NCBI RefSeq assembly: GCF_002869765.1
Contig: NZ_PNOR01000071.1
Span: 1 to 7,380, forward strand
DNA length: 7,380 nucleotides
Direction: 5' to 3'
Source of the DNA: Deinococcus planocerae
GTDB taxonomy: Bacteria > Deinococcota > Deinococci > Deinococcales > Deinococcaceae
Below are positions 1-6,132 of this stretch, one piece after another. Position 1 is the first letter of the stretch, and every line of letters starts with the position of its first letter. The notes under the pieces are model-generated. The model was not told the origin of the DNA. It did not search any database and worked only from the letters and a program-made list of their open reading frames with translations. The position numbers were made by a program, and so were the translations under genes.

Positions 1-123
<123 letters not shown>

Positions 124-699
124 CTAGTGGTTGAACCTCGGCGTTCGGGGATCAGGGTCGTCGGGCCGATCCGTCACACGCCGAATTGGCAAGGTAGTGT
201 TCCAGACGCGTTCACCACGAACGACTTTCAGGTGAACTGGAAGCGCCACACGGTCACGTGTCCACAGGGCCACGAGTCCAGACCGTGGCGGGAACGGAAC
301 AAGCCGGGCGAGCCCCACATCTTTCATGCCCGCTTTCGTCGGGGGGACTGCCGGGCGTGCCCGGTTCGGGCACGCTGTACTCGGAACGCCGTCGGTGATC
401 CCCGGAACGTCAGCGTTTTACCCCGGCCCCTGTACGAAGCGCGCAAAGCGCAACGTGAAGAGCAGAAAACGCCCGAGTGGCAGCGGAACTACCAGCGCCG
501 GGCAGGGATCGAAGGCACCCTCTCACAGGGGGTCCGCGCGTGCGGCGCAGCCCGCACGCGCTATCGAGGGCAGCGCAAGACGGCGCTGCACGAGGTGTGC
601 GTCGCCGCCGCGATCAACGTGCAGCGCATCGGGGCGTGGTTCGGTGGAGTGCCGCGAGAGACGACGCGCACCTCAAGGCTCGCCGCCCTTTTCGCCTGA
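124..699 (+). pseudogene. IS1182-type transposase, 5'-truncated by the IS5 insertion (C-terminal third)
   Basis: This is the C-terminal part of a DDE transposase of the IS1182 type. Reading in the frame of position 124, LVVEPRRSGIRVVGPI matches the segment after the second catalytic aspartate region. There follows CPQGHESRPW, then a cysteine cluster C-x2-C-x5-C (codons near 349, 358 and 376; a fourth Cys is near 259), then RRAGIEGTLSQGVRACG, whose glutamate (codon 511-513) is the expected last member of the DDE triad. The C-terminal TSRLAALFA end looks natural. The N-terminal two thirds, including both catalytic aspartates, are missing because an IS5-family element sits immediately upstream, so the fragment cannot encode an active enzyme. 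A GTG at 70 opens a longer chimeric frame (70-699) that reads IS5 DNA in the wrong register; this is most likely a prediction artefact. Confidence 0.85.
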
Positions 700-727
700 C
701 CGCCAATTCGCCACCAGTATCGCATCT
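700..727 (+). other. Probable right end of the IS1182-type element
   Basis: The sequence just after the transposase stop, including ATTCGCCACCAGTATC (about 705-720), lies where the right terminal inverted repeat of the IS1182-type element should be. It is bounded on the right by the possible IS3-type terminus beginning near 728. The matching left terminus is outside the window, so the exact end cannot be fixed. Confidence 0.35.
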
Positions 728-872
728 TGTCTCAGCCCCTTTTAGTGGAAGTACAGCCTCAGGAAGACCTTCGGGCGGTGTGATGGGACCTCGCTGTCCT
801 ATACGGCCCATTTCAGAGATAGGCATGGCCCAGGGCAGGGTGAAGCCGGGTGCGGTTGTACCAGTGGAGGCT
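728..872 (-). mobile_element. Possible IS3-family remnant (3' end of the element, minus orientation)
   Basis: The sequence from 728, TGTCTCAGCCCCTTTTAGTG, has a TG start, a C-rich block and a TTTTAGTGG-type block that resemble terminal repeats of some IS3-family groups (IS150/IS51-like). Read on the minus strand it would be the right end of an element, placed about 85 bp beyond the end of the short orfB-like fragment at 813-872. The other end is not recognisable, so this would be a deletion remnant. The resemblance is from memory of the family pattern and was not verified. Confidence 0.4.
813..872 (-). pseudogene. IS3-type orfB transposase C-terminal fragment
   Basis: On the minus strand the codons ending in TGA at 813-815 read HWYNRTRLHPALGHAYL. 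The pattern YN-x-x-R-x-H-x-x-LG is the conserved end of IS3-family integrase-type (orfB) transposases, just after the catalytic glutamate. Upstream in the same frame the similarity is lost within a few codons and a stop appears near 920, so only about 18 residues remain. The short length limits certainty; it could be a chance match. Confidence 0.4.
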
Positions 873-957
873 GGGAGGTGAGGTTGATCTCTTCAGAGCG
901 CTCTCTCGCCTTTATGGGTAGAGGAGCTACACGCCTATGGGCAGGTGCTTCCTGACC

Positions 958-2847
958 TCAGTGGTAGACGCGGTGCAATTCGGAGACGTACCGCGCCAAC
1001 TCGTGCGCCGGGGCGTCCACCTTCTGCGCGGCCCGGACGCGCTCCTGTAAAACCTCCGTATCGAGGGGGTCTACCTTGAGGACCTGGTTGGCAAACAACA
1101 CCACCCGCCGCCAGTCCCCCCGCTCGCGCGCCCGCGTCATCTGGCGGCGCAGCTCGATGGTCAGCGCGAGCAGCGCTTCCTCTCGCTTCTGCCGCACCCA
1201 GTCACTCTCCTCGACCCCGGGCAGGAACTCTCCCCGGTAGAGCGCCACTGCCCGGGCGGCCTCCCCGTCCCTCACGGTCGCCAGCAGGTGCGTGACGTCC
1301 AGCTCCACCTGCACGCCCGGCCCGAGGCGATACACCGGCGCCCGGTGCGGCCCGCTGCACCCCACCACCTCGGCCCCGAGCTTGTCGCGCAGGTCCCAGA
1401 TGCACTGCCGGAGGTAGCTGCTGCCCGTCTGGTCATCCTTGTCGGGAAACAGTTCTAACTGCATCTGGGCCCGCGTCCGCCCGGGGTGCAGCGTCAGGTA
1501 GGTCAGGAGCAAGGGACTGTTGGGGTAGGCGAAGCGCACCTCCTCGCCGTCCCGGGTCACGGCCACCCGCCCCAGCGTCGTCACGTGCAGGCGCATCGCC
1601 CCGTCCTCCGTCAATCGGGGGGTCCCCGCGAGGTGGGCCAGTCGGTCGAGCAGCGGTTCGAGGTACGGCGCCAGGTCGGGTTCCAACAGGGCGTGGTGCA
1701 TCAACTCCGAGAGTTCTTCCACGTCCGGCTTGAACTCGTGGAGCTGCCTCAGGCGCAGCATGGCGGTGAGGGCCTCCGAGAGCGAGCGCGCCGCGTCCGC
1801 TTCCCGCCCCAGACGCAGCTCGCACGCCGCGAGGTGCAGCAGCACCCGGACGAGCTGGGGCGTGGCGTTCGCCTGGCGCAACAGCCCGGCCGCGATCTTG
1901 AGGCGGTCGGCGGCGGACAGGGGGTCGCCCCGGCGGCGGCGCAGTACCCCGTCCGTCGCCCACAGCTCAGCGGGCCACTCCTCGGCAGGGAGCCCGAAGC
2001 CGTGCAAGGTCTCCAGCGCCTGCCCGTGCAGGTTCATCAGGCTCTGGTGCTCGGCCAGGCGGGAGGTCACCCACAGCCGCAGGCGGTGGTCCCCCAACGC
2101 CTCGGCGAGCGGGGACAGGGCTTCCAGCGTCTGGGCATAGCGGCGGTACTGGCCGGTCAGCCGGTACAGCTCGGCCTCACTGGACCGCAGGTGCGCCTCC
2201 ACGCGGGGCGTCTGCCCGGGGACCAGCAGCGCCCCCGCCTCGTTCAAGGTGGCCTGGGCCCCCCCGAAGTCCCCGGCCTTGACTTGCAGGTCGAGCAGGT
2301 TCTTGAGGGCACTCAGGCGCGGGGCGGGGTCAGGCGCGGCGGGGAGGGCGTGGATCGCCTCGCGCAGGAGGAGCCCCGCCCGGGCGAACTGGCCCAGGAC
2401 GGTGTGCATCTGCGCGAGGGCCAGCGTGACGCGGGCGGTGAGTTCGTCATTCCCGAGGGCGACGTACCCGTGCCAGGCGCGCTCGACCTTTTTCAGACCC
2501 TCCTCGACGTGACCCAGCTCGAAGGCCGAGACCCCCCACCAGCGCAGGGCGCGCAGGTTCAATTCCACGCCCCGGAGCTGGGGCAGGGCGGCCTGGAAGT
2601 GGGCGCAGGCCTCCTCGTGACGGCCGCACAACCGCAGCAGGTTGCCGTACTCGACGGTGCCCTCCTCGTCCCCGAGGATCGCGGCGCGGTGCAGAGGCCC
2701 CTCCGCTTCGACCAGTTGCCCGGTGCGCAGCAGGGCGATTCCAAGCAGTGCGTACTCGCGCGCGCTCCTCGCCTGCCCGTCCAGCAGGCTGACCACGGCG
2801 GGATAGAGCCCGGCCCGGAAGGCGGCCTCGGCGTCAGGAGGCGTCAT
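958..2847 (-). CDS. TPR and BTAD-domain transcriptional regulator (winged helix near the C-terminus)
   Basis: This 629-residue protein has three parts. Residues 1 to about 410 are alpha-helical and rich in Leu, Ala and Arg, with TPR-like pairs such as LLGIALLRTGQLVEAEGPL (34-52) and LLHLAACELRLGREADAARS (336-355). Residues 418-508 form an OmpR/SARP-like winged helix: MRLHVTTLGRVAVTRDG opening strands, LLTYLTLHPGRTRAQMQLEL, and SSYLRQCIWDLRDKLG as the likely recognition helix. Residues 515-629 match a bacterial transcriptional activator (BTAD) domain, with ALYRGEFLPG (535-544), a conserved Trp at 550 and LKVDPLDTEVLQERV (590-604). It probably acts as a cytoplasmic activator that binds DNA after TPR-mediated sensing; target and ligand are unknown. 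The ATG at 2845-2847 is preceded by GGAAAG 7 nt upstream, a modest ribosome site. It is divergent from the DYGDR small-protein gene, 46 bp away. DNA-binding and BTAD domains at the C-terminus invert the classic SARP order. Confidence 0.85.
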   Translation of the reverse strand: MTPPDAEAAFRAGLYPAVVSLLDGQARSAREYALLGIALLRTGQLVEAEGPLHRAAILGDEEGTVEYGNLLRLCGRHEEACAHFQAALPQLRGVELNLRALRWWGVSAFELGHVEEGLKKVERAWHGYVALGNDELTARVTLALAQMHTVLGQFARAGLLLREAIHALPAAPDPAPRLSALKNLLDLQVKAGDFGGAQATLNEAGALLVPGQTPRVEAHLRSSEAELYRLTGQYRRYAQTLEALSPLAEALGDHRLRLWVTSRLAEHQSLMNLHGQALETLHGFGLPAEEWPAELWATDGVLRRRRGDPLSAADRLKIAAGLLRQANATPQLVRVLLHLAACELRLGREADAARSLSEALTAMLRLRQLHEFKPDVEELSELMHHALLEPDLAPYLEPLLDRLAHLAGTPRLTEDGAMRLHVTTLGRVAVTRDGEEVRFAYPNSPLLLTYLTLHPGRTRAQMQLELFPDKDDQTGSSYLRQCIWDLRDKLGAEVVGCSGPHRAPVYRLGPGVQVELDVTHLLATVRDGEAARAVALYRGEFLPGVEESDWVRQKREEALLALTIELRRQMTRARERGDWRRVVLFANQVLKVDPLDTEVLQERVRAAQKVDAPAHELARYVSELHRVYH

Positions 2848-2879
2848 GGTCGCACTTTCCGTTCCTAAACAGATCCTTC

Positions 2880-2887
2880 ATTAGACT
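2880..2887. promoter_or_regulatory. Overlapping divergent -10 elements between the BTAD regulator and the DYGDR gene
   Basis: On the plus strand TAGACT (2882-2887) fits the TANNNT motif and lies exactly 6 nt before the ATG at 2894, the leaderless-promoter geometry known from Deinococcus. On the minus strand TCTAAT (2880-2885) differs from TATAAT at one base and would start a leader of roughly 25 nt before the regulator's ATG. No convincing -35 box is visible for either. The plus-strand call is the better supported one. Confidence 0.5.
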
Positions 2888-2893
2888 GCCCTC

Positions 2894-3028
2894 ATGTTGA
2901 AAAAGGCCCTGTTGGTGTGCATGGCGGTGTTGATTCCGGCGCTCTCGGTTGCCTCGGCGGGTTCCCGCGACTACGGGGACCGCCGGGTGGTGGCGACGGA
3001 CGGCTCGCGGGACTACGGCGACCGATGA
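2894..3028 (+). CDS. Small secreted protein with DYGDR repeats
   Basis: This frame encodes 44 residues. MLKKALLVCMAVLIPALSVASA is a clear Sec signal peptide (Lys-Lys, hydrophobic core, A-S-A cleavage site near residue 22). The mature part is two near-identical units, GSRDYGDRRVVATD and GSRDYGDR, ending in TGA. The start ATG is 6 nt after TAGACT, fitting a leaderless transcript. I do not recognise the family. The stop overlaps the ATG of the next frame (ATGA, 3025-3028), which carries a third DYGDR. The two frames are therefore either translationally coupled small proteins or one repeat protein broken by a 1-nt deletion near 3024. Acidic, Tyr- and Arg-containing repeats suggest binding or a surface role, but no function can be assigned. 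Confidence 0.6.
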   Translation: MLKKALLVCMAVLIPALSVASAGSRDYGDRRVVATDGSRDYGDR

Positions 3029-3168
3029 CACGTCCCACCCCCCAGCCCAAGCCGACCCCGCTCCCTCCGCCCCGCGTGGAGCAGGTTCGGCAGGTTCGCG
3101 TGGAGGTCGCGGCGGGACGGCGCGCCATGCCCGTGCTGGGCGGTGCGTCCCTGGACTACGGCGACCGT
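2969..3168 (+). repeat. Three copies of a 15-bp DYGDR-coding repeat
   Basis: GACTACGGGGACCGC (2969-2983), GACTACGGCGACCGA (3011-3025) and GACTACGGCGACCGT (3154-3168) each encode DYGDR. Copies 2 and 3 differ only in the last base but lie in different reading frames because of the apparent frameshift between them. Confidence 0.8.
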
Positions 3169-3171
3169 TGA
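3025..3171 (+). CDS. Proline-rich continuation ending in a third DYGDR motif (coupled ORF or frameshifted 3' part)
   Basis: The ATG at 3025 overlaps the stop of the preceding frame by ATGA and opens 48 codons. The product begins MTRPTPQPKPTPLPPPR, a Pro-rich linker, then VEQVRQVRVEVAAG, then RRAMPVLGGASLDYGDR and stop. The end resembles the upstream unit RRVVATDGSRDYGDR, so the two frames very probably derive from one gene. It has no signal peptide of its own, so as a separate product it would stay in the cytoplasm, whereas fused to the upstream frame it would be exported. That favours either a frameshift mutation or sequencing error, or a -1 frameshift. A strong terminator hairpin lies about 60 bp downstream. 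Confidence 0.45.
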   Translation: MTRPTPQPKPTPLPPPRVEQVRQVRVEVAAGRRAMPVLGGASLDYGDR

Positions 3172-3232
3172 CATCGTTGCCCCTCAGCGTAGGCATTTCG
3201 TTCCCACGCGGCCATGACAAATCGAACTCCAG

Positions 3233-3261
3233 GGCGGGGCCGTTGATTCGGCCCCGCCTTT
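3233..3261 (+). terminator. Rho-independent terminator-like hairpin after the DYGDR gene(s)
   Basis: A perfect 10-bp stem GGCGGGGCCG (3233-3242) and CGGCCCCGCC (3249-3258) encloses the loop TTGATT and is followed by TTT. The stem is very stable and sits about 60 bp after the 3171 stop. The T-tract is short. Confidence 0.7.
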
Positions 3262-3302
3262 CGCTGGGTTCGAGGGAGGGGTTCAGCACCACAGCCTGAC
3301 CA

Positions 3303-3339
3303 GCCGCCGGGGGCGCCCCGCGGCCTGTCTTGTCCTTTT
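3303..3339 (+). terminator. Second GC-rich hairpin followed by a T-rich stretch
   Basis: GCCGC-C-GGGG (3303-3312) pairs with CCCCGCGGC (3316-3324) as a 9-bp stem with one bulged C and a GCG loop, followed by CTGTCTTGTCCTTTTG. It may be a back-up terminator that insulates the downstream secreted-protein gene. The bulge and interrupted T-tract make this uncertain. Apart from this hairpin, the one before it and the dyad at 3391-3417, nothing else is visible between 3172 and 3473. Confidence 0.4.
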
Positions 3340-3390
3340 GAGTTCCCGATCAAGGGCCATGCGGGCCTCCTGATCTTCCGTACCCAGAGG

Positions 3391-3417
3391 ACGCGGCAGG
3401 TTGGACATCTGCCGCGT
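3391..3417. promoter_or_regulatory. Perfect 9-bp dyad upstream of the 3486 gene (candidate operator)
   Basis: ACGCGGCAG (3391-3399) and CTGCCGCGT (3409-3417) are exact inverted repeats separated by 9 nt. The dyad is centred about 70 bp before the candidate -10 at 3474 and has no T-tract on either strand, so an operator or activator site is more likely than a terminator. The regulator is unknown. Confidence 0.35.
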
Positions 3418-3473
3418 GCTCAGTGCGCTGGTCGCGTTGCCGCAGATTCGTCCACGCCGAGGTCACCGGCACA

Positions 3474-3479
3474 TACAGT
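3474..3479 (+). promoter_or_regulatory. TANNNT -10 element of a leaderless promoter
   Basis: TACAGT is followed by exactly 6 nt and then the GTG at 3486. The same spacing is seen before 2894 and 6260. It supports GTG 3486 as the true start over the in-frame GTG at 3423. No clear -35 box is visible. Confidence 0.55.
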
Positions 3480-3485
3480 GTCCGT

Positions 3486-4520
3486 GTGAGACCTCGCCGT
3501 GCCCTTGCGAATGTCAGCTTGTTCCTCGCTGCCGCGTTCACCCTGACGACTGCTCACGCTGTCGAGCGCGTGCCGGGGACGCAGACGTACTACTCGTACA
3601 GCAAAGACCCCATCACGGACATCAACACCAGCTTCATTGCTCTGTACGAGGTCAACGACAGCACCAGCGGGACATTCTTTACGGTTCGGTGCGCCAACGG
3701 CGACAAGCCGGACCTCTGGGTCGGCCTGAACACCAAAAATGACCTGCTGAGTGAGGAGGACGCCTCCCTCGACCGGATGCCCGCCGTGACCATGCGGCTG
3801 GGGGACGATGCCCCCATCGTGCTGTCCGGCAGCGAACTCACCTCCGTCGTGAACGCGAGCCAGGACGTGAACACGAAGGCCGTCGCCATTCACAGCGCAG
3901 CGGTCCGCCGGATCGTGAACGGCCTGAACGCGGGCAAGCGACTGGTCATCCGGGTCAACCGGGCCTCGGGTGGGCAGGCCCTGACGTACACCTTCCCGGC
4001 GGGCGGCTTCTCGACCGCCTGGTCGCAGGTGCGGGCGTGCGGCGCGGCGACGACCGCCAGTACCCAGCCCTCAGGCATCACCCTCACCCCGTCCACCGGA
4101 CGTGCGAGCGGGGCACCGAAGTTTACGAAGTGGTACTTCACGACCTGCCGGGATGCGGCGAGCGGCGCGGTGCGAACCGGGTTGGTGGCGGGACAAGCCC
4201 ACCTGTGCGACCTGGTGATCGAGACGCTCCCGAACGGGGCGCAGCCCGTGAGCGCCGTGTTCCGATACGAGCTGGAGTACCGGGAGGGGGGTCGGGCCGG
4301 GAAGCTGACACTCGACAGCGTGGACACCTGGCCGCCCAGCACGGGCCCGGTCACGAAATTCCGGCAGGACGGGGACCAACTAATCTTCACCCTGCCGCTC
4401 AACGTGCGTGCCCGGTCAAACCGGGTCTATACCAGCATCAACGTGACGGCGACCGTGAATTTCAGCAACGGCAGCAGCAAGCGGGTCTACGAGCCGCTGC
4501 CGGTGAAGCCCGCGGACTGA
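3486..4520 (+). CDS. Secreted protein of unknown function, 344 residues
   Basis: The N-terminus RPRRALANVSLFLAAAFTLT followed by TAHA is a typical signal peptide with cleavage expected near residue 25. The GTG start at 3486 is chosen because it gives a normal-length signal peptide and follows a TANNNT box by 6 nt; the open frame extends back to GTG 3423 without adding recognisable sequence. The mature protein looks two-part. Residues about 26-186 run from YYSYSKDPITDINTSFIAL to WSQVRACG, with C69 in VRCANG and C185 in RACG. This layout vaguely recalls small periplasmic domains that open with a strand ending in a Cys and close with R-x-CG. A Thr/Ser/Pro-rich linker (about 187-212) leads to a second region with C221 and C241 and a beta-rich end (INVTATVNFSNGSSKRV). 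One disulfide per half is plausible. No catalytic motif is seen and I do not recognise the family. Confidence 0.75.
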   Translation: MRPRRALANVSLFLAAAFTLTTAHAVERVPGTQTYYSYSKDPITDINTSFIALYEVNDSTSGTFFTVRCANGDKPDLWVGLNTKNDLLSEEDASLDRMPAVTMRLGDDAPIVLSGSELTSVVNASQDVNTKAVAIHSAAVRRIVNGLNAGKRLVIRVNRASGGQALTYTFPAGGFSTAWSQVRACGAATTASTQPSGITLTPSTGRASGAPKFTKWYFTTCRDAASGAVRTGLVAGQAHLCDLVIETLPNGAQPVSAVFRYELEYREGGRAGKLTLDSVDTWPPSTGPVTKFRQDGDQLIFTLPLNVRARSNRVYTSINVTATVNFSNGSSKRVYEPLPVKPAD

Positions 4521-4880
4521 ACGGGCCGGGAGGATGCACGGTTGCGGGCCAGGTCGAGCACTTGTCCCCGCTTCCTCACCTTTCGGCGACCGACCGGGCC
4601 TGACCTCAACGACGGACCTGGGAGAAACAGCGGTTCGCAAAAAACAAGGCACGACCCTTCACGTTCGGTGGGCGCCGAGCCTAGGGCTGGAGGTGCATGC
4701 CTCGCCGGGGACGGGCGGAGGAAGCGTCACCGCGCCGCGACACGTGCGGTCGCTCAGAACGGCCGCCGGGGTCACGCCTCTTTTTGCGAACCATCCGTCT
4801 TCCGCAGTGGTCCAGGAGGTGGCTTCAGCCTCGGGGAGCCCAGGGCCTGGGTTGGGCCAGGAGGATCCACCGCCCGCGCG
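4521..4880. other. Gene-free stretch containing an inverted-repeat element
   Basis: I see no convincing gene in these 360 bp. Open frames here lack family-like sequence and run into the antisense of the DUF2726 gene. The stretch lies between the convergent ends of the secreted-protein gene and the DUF2726 gene, and no clear U-tract terminator is visible for either. It holds the 161-bp inverted-repeat element at 4632-4792 and a small CCCAG-GGC-CTGGG hairpin at 4839-4851. Confidence 0.5.
4632..4792. mobile_element. MITE-like element, 161 bp, with terminal inverted repeats
   Basis: GGTTCGCAAAAA (4632-4643) and TTTTTGCGAACC (4781-4792) are perfect 12-bp inverted repeats. The match continues inward with a 2-nt gap: AGGCACGACCC on the left against AGGCGTGACCC (complement of the right side), giving about 25 bp of imperfect terminal repeat. 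The interior codes for nothing recognisable. The form fits a miniature inverted-repeat transposable element mobilised by a transposase elsewhere in the genome. No target-site duplication is obvious (left flank ...AACAGC, right flank ATCCGT...). It could instead be a large structured RNA or a chance pairing, though a perfect 12-mer at this spacing makes chance unlikely. Confidence 0.5.
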
Positions 4881-5572
4881 TCACCCCACCTGGAGCAGGG
4901 GCAGATGGTGGGCGAGGTCCGCCTGGAGGCTCCTCGCGCTGTGGGTCTGCCGGGCGTCGAAGCGCAGCAGCCGCAACCCCGCCGAGCGGAAGGCGGTGTT
5001 CTTCACCTCGTCGCGGTAACGCTGCCGCTCGGTGTCGTGGGAAGCGCCGTCGAGTTCGATGGCGAGGACGGGTTTGAAGTCGCGCTCCTCCAGGATCAGG
5101 AAGTCCACGTGCTTGTCGCGCAGCCGCCCGAGCACGCTCTGCCGGTTCTGGGCCGCCCTTGAAATCAGAAAGAGGTCGTTGAGCCGCACGTTGGGAAAGA
5201 CGAGGTACCCCGTGCCCTTCAAAGAGGCCATCAACTCAAGGTAGAAGGCTCGCTGCGGGAGAAGGACCACGGCTTGACCGTCACGGGCAGGTGGTCGGGC
5301 ACCTCCGCGTGGGGAGCCGGCGGCGTTTCCCTGGCCTGCTCGTGGACGCGGGCGTGGACCTCGGCGGTCAGTTCGGGAGAGGCGTCGCGGGAAGGCGTGG
5401 CGCGGCCCAGGGAGGGGGCCGGAGCGGTGACCCGTGGCGAGACGGGTGGCCGGGCCGCAGAGGGCAGGTCTCGCGCTCGCCCTTTGCGGGCGTTCTTGCG
5501 CAAGACCTTGACGAACGTGACCGTGCCGTCAATGGCGGCGGTGAGAAAGAGCAGTGCGAAGAGGGTGCCCAC
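4881..5572 (-). pseudogene. Membrane-anchored DUF2726 (nuclease-fold) protein split by a frameshift
   Basis: Two overlapping minus-strand frames look like one gene. The 5' part (GTG at 5570-5572, stop at 5231-5233) encodes LFALLFLTAAIDGTVTFVKV, a likely N-terminal membrane helix, then basic residues and a Pro/Ala-rich linker ending at ...LPVTVKP. The 3' part (from GTG at 5268-5270 to 4881, 129 residues) is a DUF2726 domain: FPNVRLNDLF, then HVDFLILE, then VLAIELDGASHD. D56 in HVDF and E72/D74 in IELD fit the PD-(D/E)XK-like restriction-endonuclease core assigned to this family. One missing base near 5268-5271 would restore a continuous frame of about 230 codons reading VKPVVLLPQRAFYLEL, which is the usual DUF2726 layout of helix, linker and domain. 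The 3' frame could still be translated by reinitiation at its GTG. A sequencing error is possible. Substrate and cellular role are unknown. Confidence 0.7.
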
Positions 5573-5768
5573 CGGGACATCGTCTCAGGGAGGGGCGTGG
5601 GAGGGGCAAATCCGGCCCTGCCCCTGCCGCTTTTCCCGTTGCGAGAAACACGACACCAGACGCAGCCGGGGCCGGAGGGTGGTTGAGGGGCGCCAGATGG
5701 TGTTGAGTCACAGAATATTTCCCCGCCGTACTCGCGCTGTTCACGTTCGAGAGCGCAGAATAGGGGCA

Positions 5769-6044
5769 GTGACGCTCTCTTCCTTCCTCTTCATCGTCCT
5801 GGCGCCCGAGGGGGTGTGGCGGGCCCGCTTCGAGCTGGAGCCTGGGCGCTGCTACGGCCCGGAGGACGTGCGCCTGGAATGCGGAAGCGACCCCGGGTGG
5901 TCTCCCCACACGTTGACCGTGGAGGCTTCAGCGCTCCCCTCCGAGGCGGAGTTCCGGGTGCTCGCCGCCCGCGCCGCCACCCGCACGGCGGACGACTCCC
6001 CCGACGAGCTGCGGCGACTGCTGAACCTGCTGATTCCGTTCTGA
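5769..6044 (+). CDS. Hypothetical protein, 91 residues
   Basis: The GTG at 5769 gives a 91-residue product beginning MTLSSFLFIVLAPEGVWRAR. The open frame runs back far upstream, but the sequence before 5769 is antisense to the DUF2726 gene and not protein-like. The centre contains two cysteines (CYGPEDVRLEC, residues 28-38) and GWSPHTLTVEASALPSEAEF, followed by an Arg/Ala helix and the C-terminal ELRRLLNLLIPF. The first nine residues are hydrophobic but short for a signal peptide. AGGGG lies only 2 nt before the start, an unusually short spacing, and no TANNNT box is correctly placed, so the start is uncertain. No family is recognised. A hairpin that also occurs near 7170 lies about 40 bp downstream. 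Confidence 0.5.
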   Translation: MTLSSFLFIVLAPEGVWRARFELEPGRCYGPEDVRLECGSDPGWSPHTLTVEASALPSEAEFRVLAARAATRTADDSPDELRRLLNLLIPF

Positions 6045-6085
6045 GGAGTCTGGCCGCCGCGTCCGCCCGAAGTCAGGGTGTCCCG

Positions 6086-6103
6086 GCTCGCCGCGAAGTG
6101 AGC
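6086..6103 (+). repeat. Small hairpin, copy 1 of a shared 14-mer
   Basis: GCTCGC (6086-6091) pairs with GTGAGC (6098-6103), with one G-T wobble, around the loop CGCGAA. The 14-mer CCGCGAAGTGAGCG (6091-6104) recurs at 7168-7181, also inside a hairpin and also just past a coding end. It has no T-tract, so it is not a classic terminator. Confidence 0.4.
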
Positions 6104-6110
6104 GGCGTGC

Positions 6111-6132
6111 ACCGTGCAGCTACCGTGCAGCT
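6111..6132. repeat. Perfect tandem duplication of an 11-mer
   Basis: ACCGTGCAGCT occurs at 6111-6121 and again at 6122-6132 without a gap. One helical turn per unit is suggestive of side-by-side protein-binding sites upstream of the 6260 gene (about 115 bp before its -10), or it is a simple slippage duplication. Confidence 0.6.

Noticed and set aside
895..904. Palindrome AGAGCGCTCT downstream of the regulator gene
   Set aside because: Only 10 bp, no loop, no T-tract and no repeat elsewhere; too short to call a terminator or operator.
1486..2868. A 460-codon plus-strand open frame opposite the regulator gene
   Set aside because: Its product is a Gln/Pro/Gly/Arg-rich antisense shadow with no domain, while the minus strand encodes clear winged-helix and BTAD domains.
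4839..4851. CCCAG-GGC-CTGGG hairpin as a terminator for the DUF2726 gene
   Set aside because: The stem is 5 bp with a 3-nt loop and no T-tract on the relevant strand.
4534..5162. Overlapping plus-strand open frames in the 4521-5162 region
   Set aside because: They run antisense into the DUF2726 domain and show Arg/Gly/Pro-rich, low-complexity composition without any family feature.
5712..5717. TATTCT on the minus strand as a -10 for the DUF2726 gene
   Set aside because: It is about 140 bp from the start codon, and the best upstream box (TGAACA) is 20 bp away, so the promoter call is not supportable.
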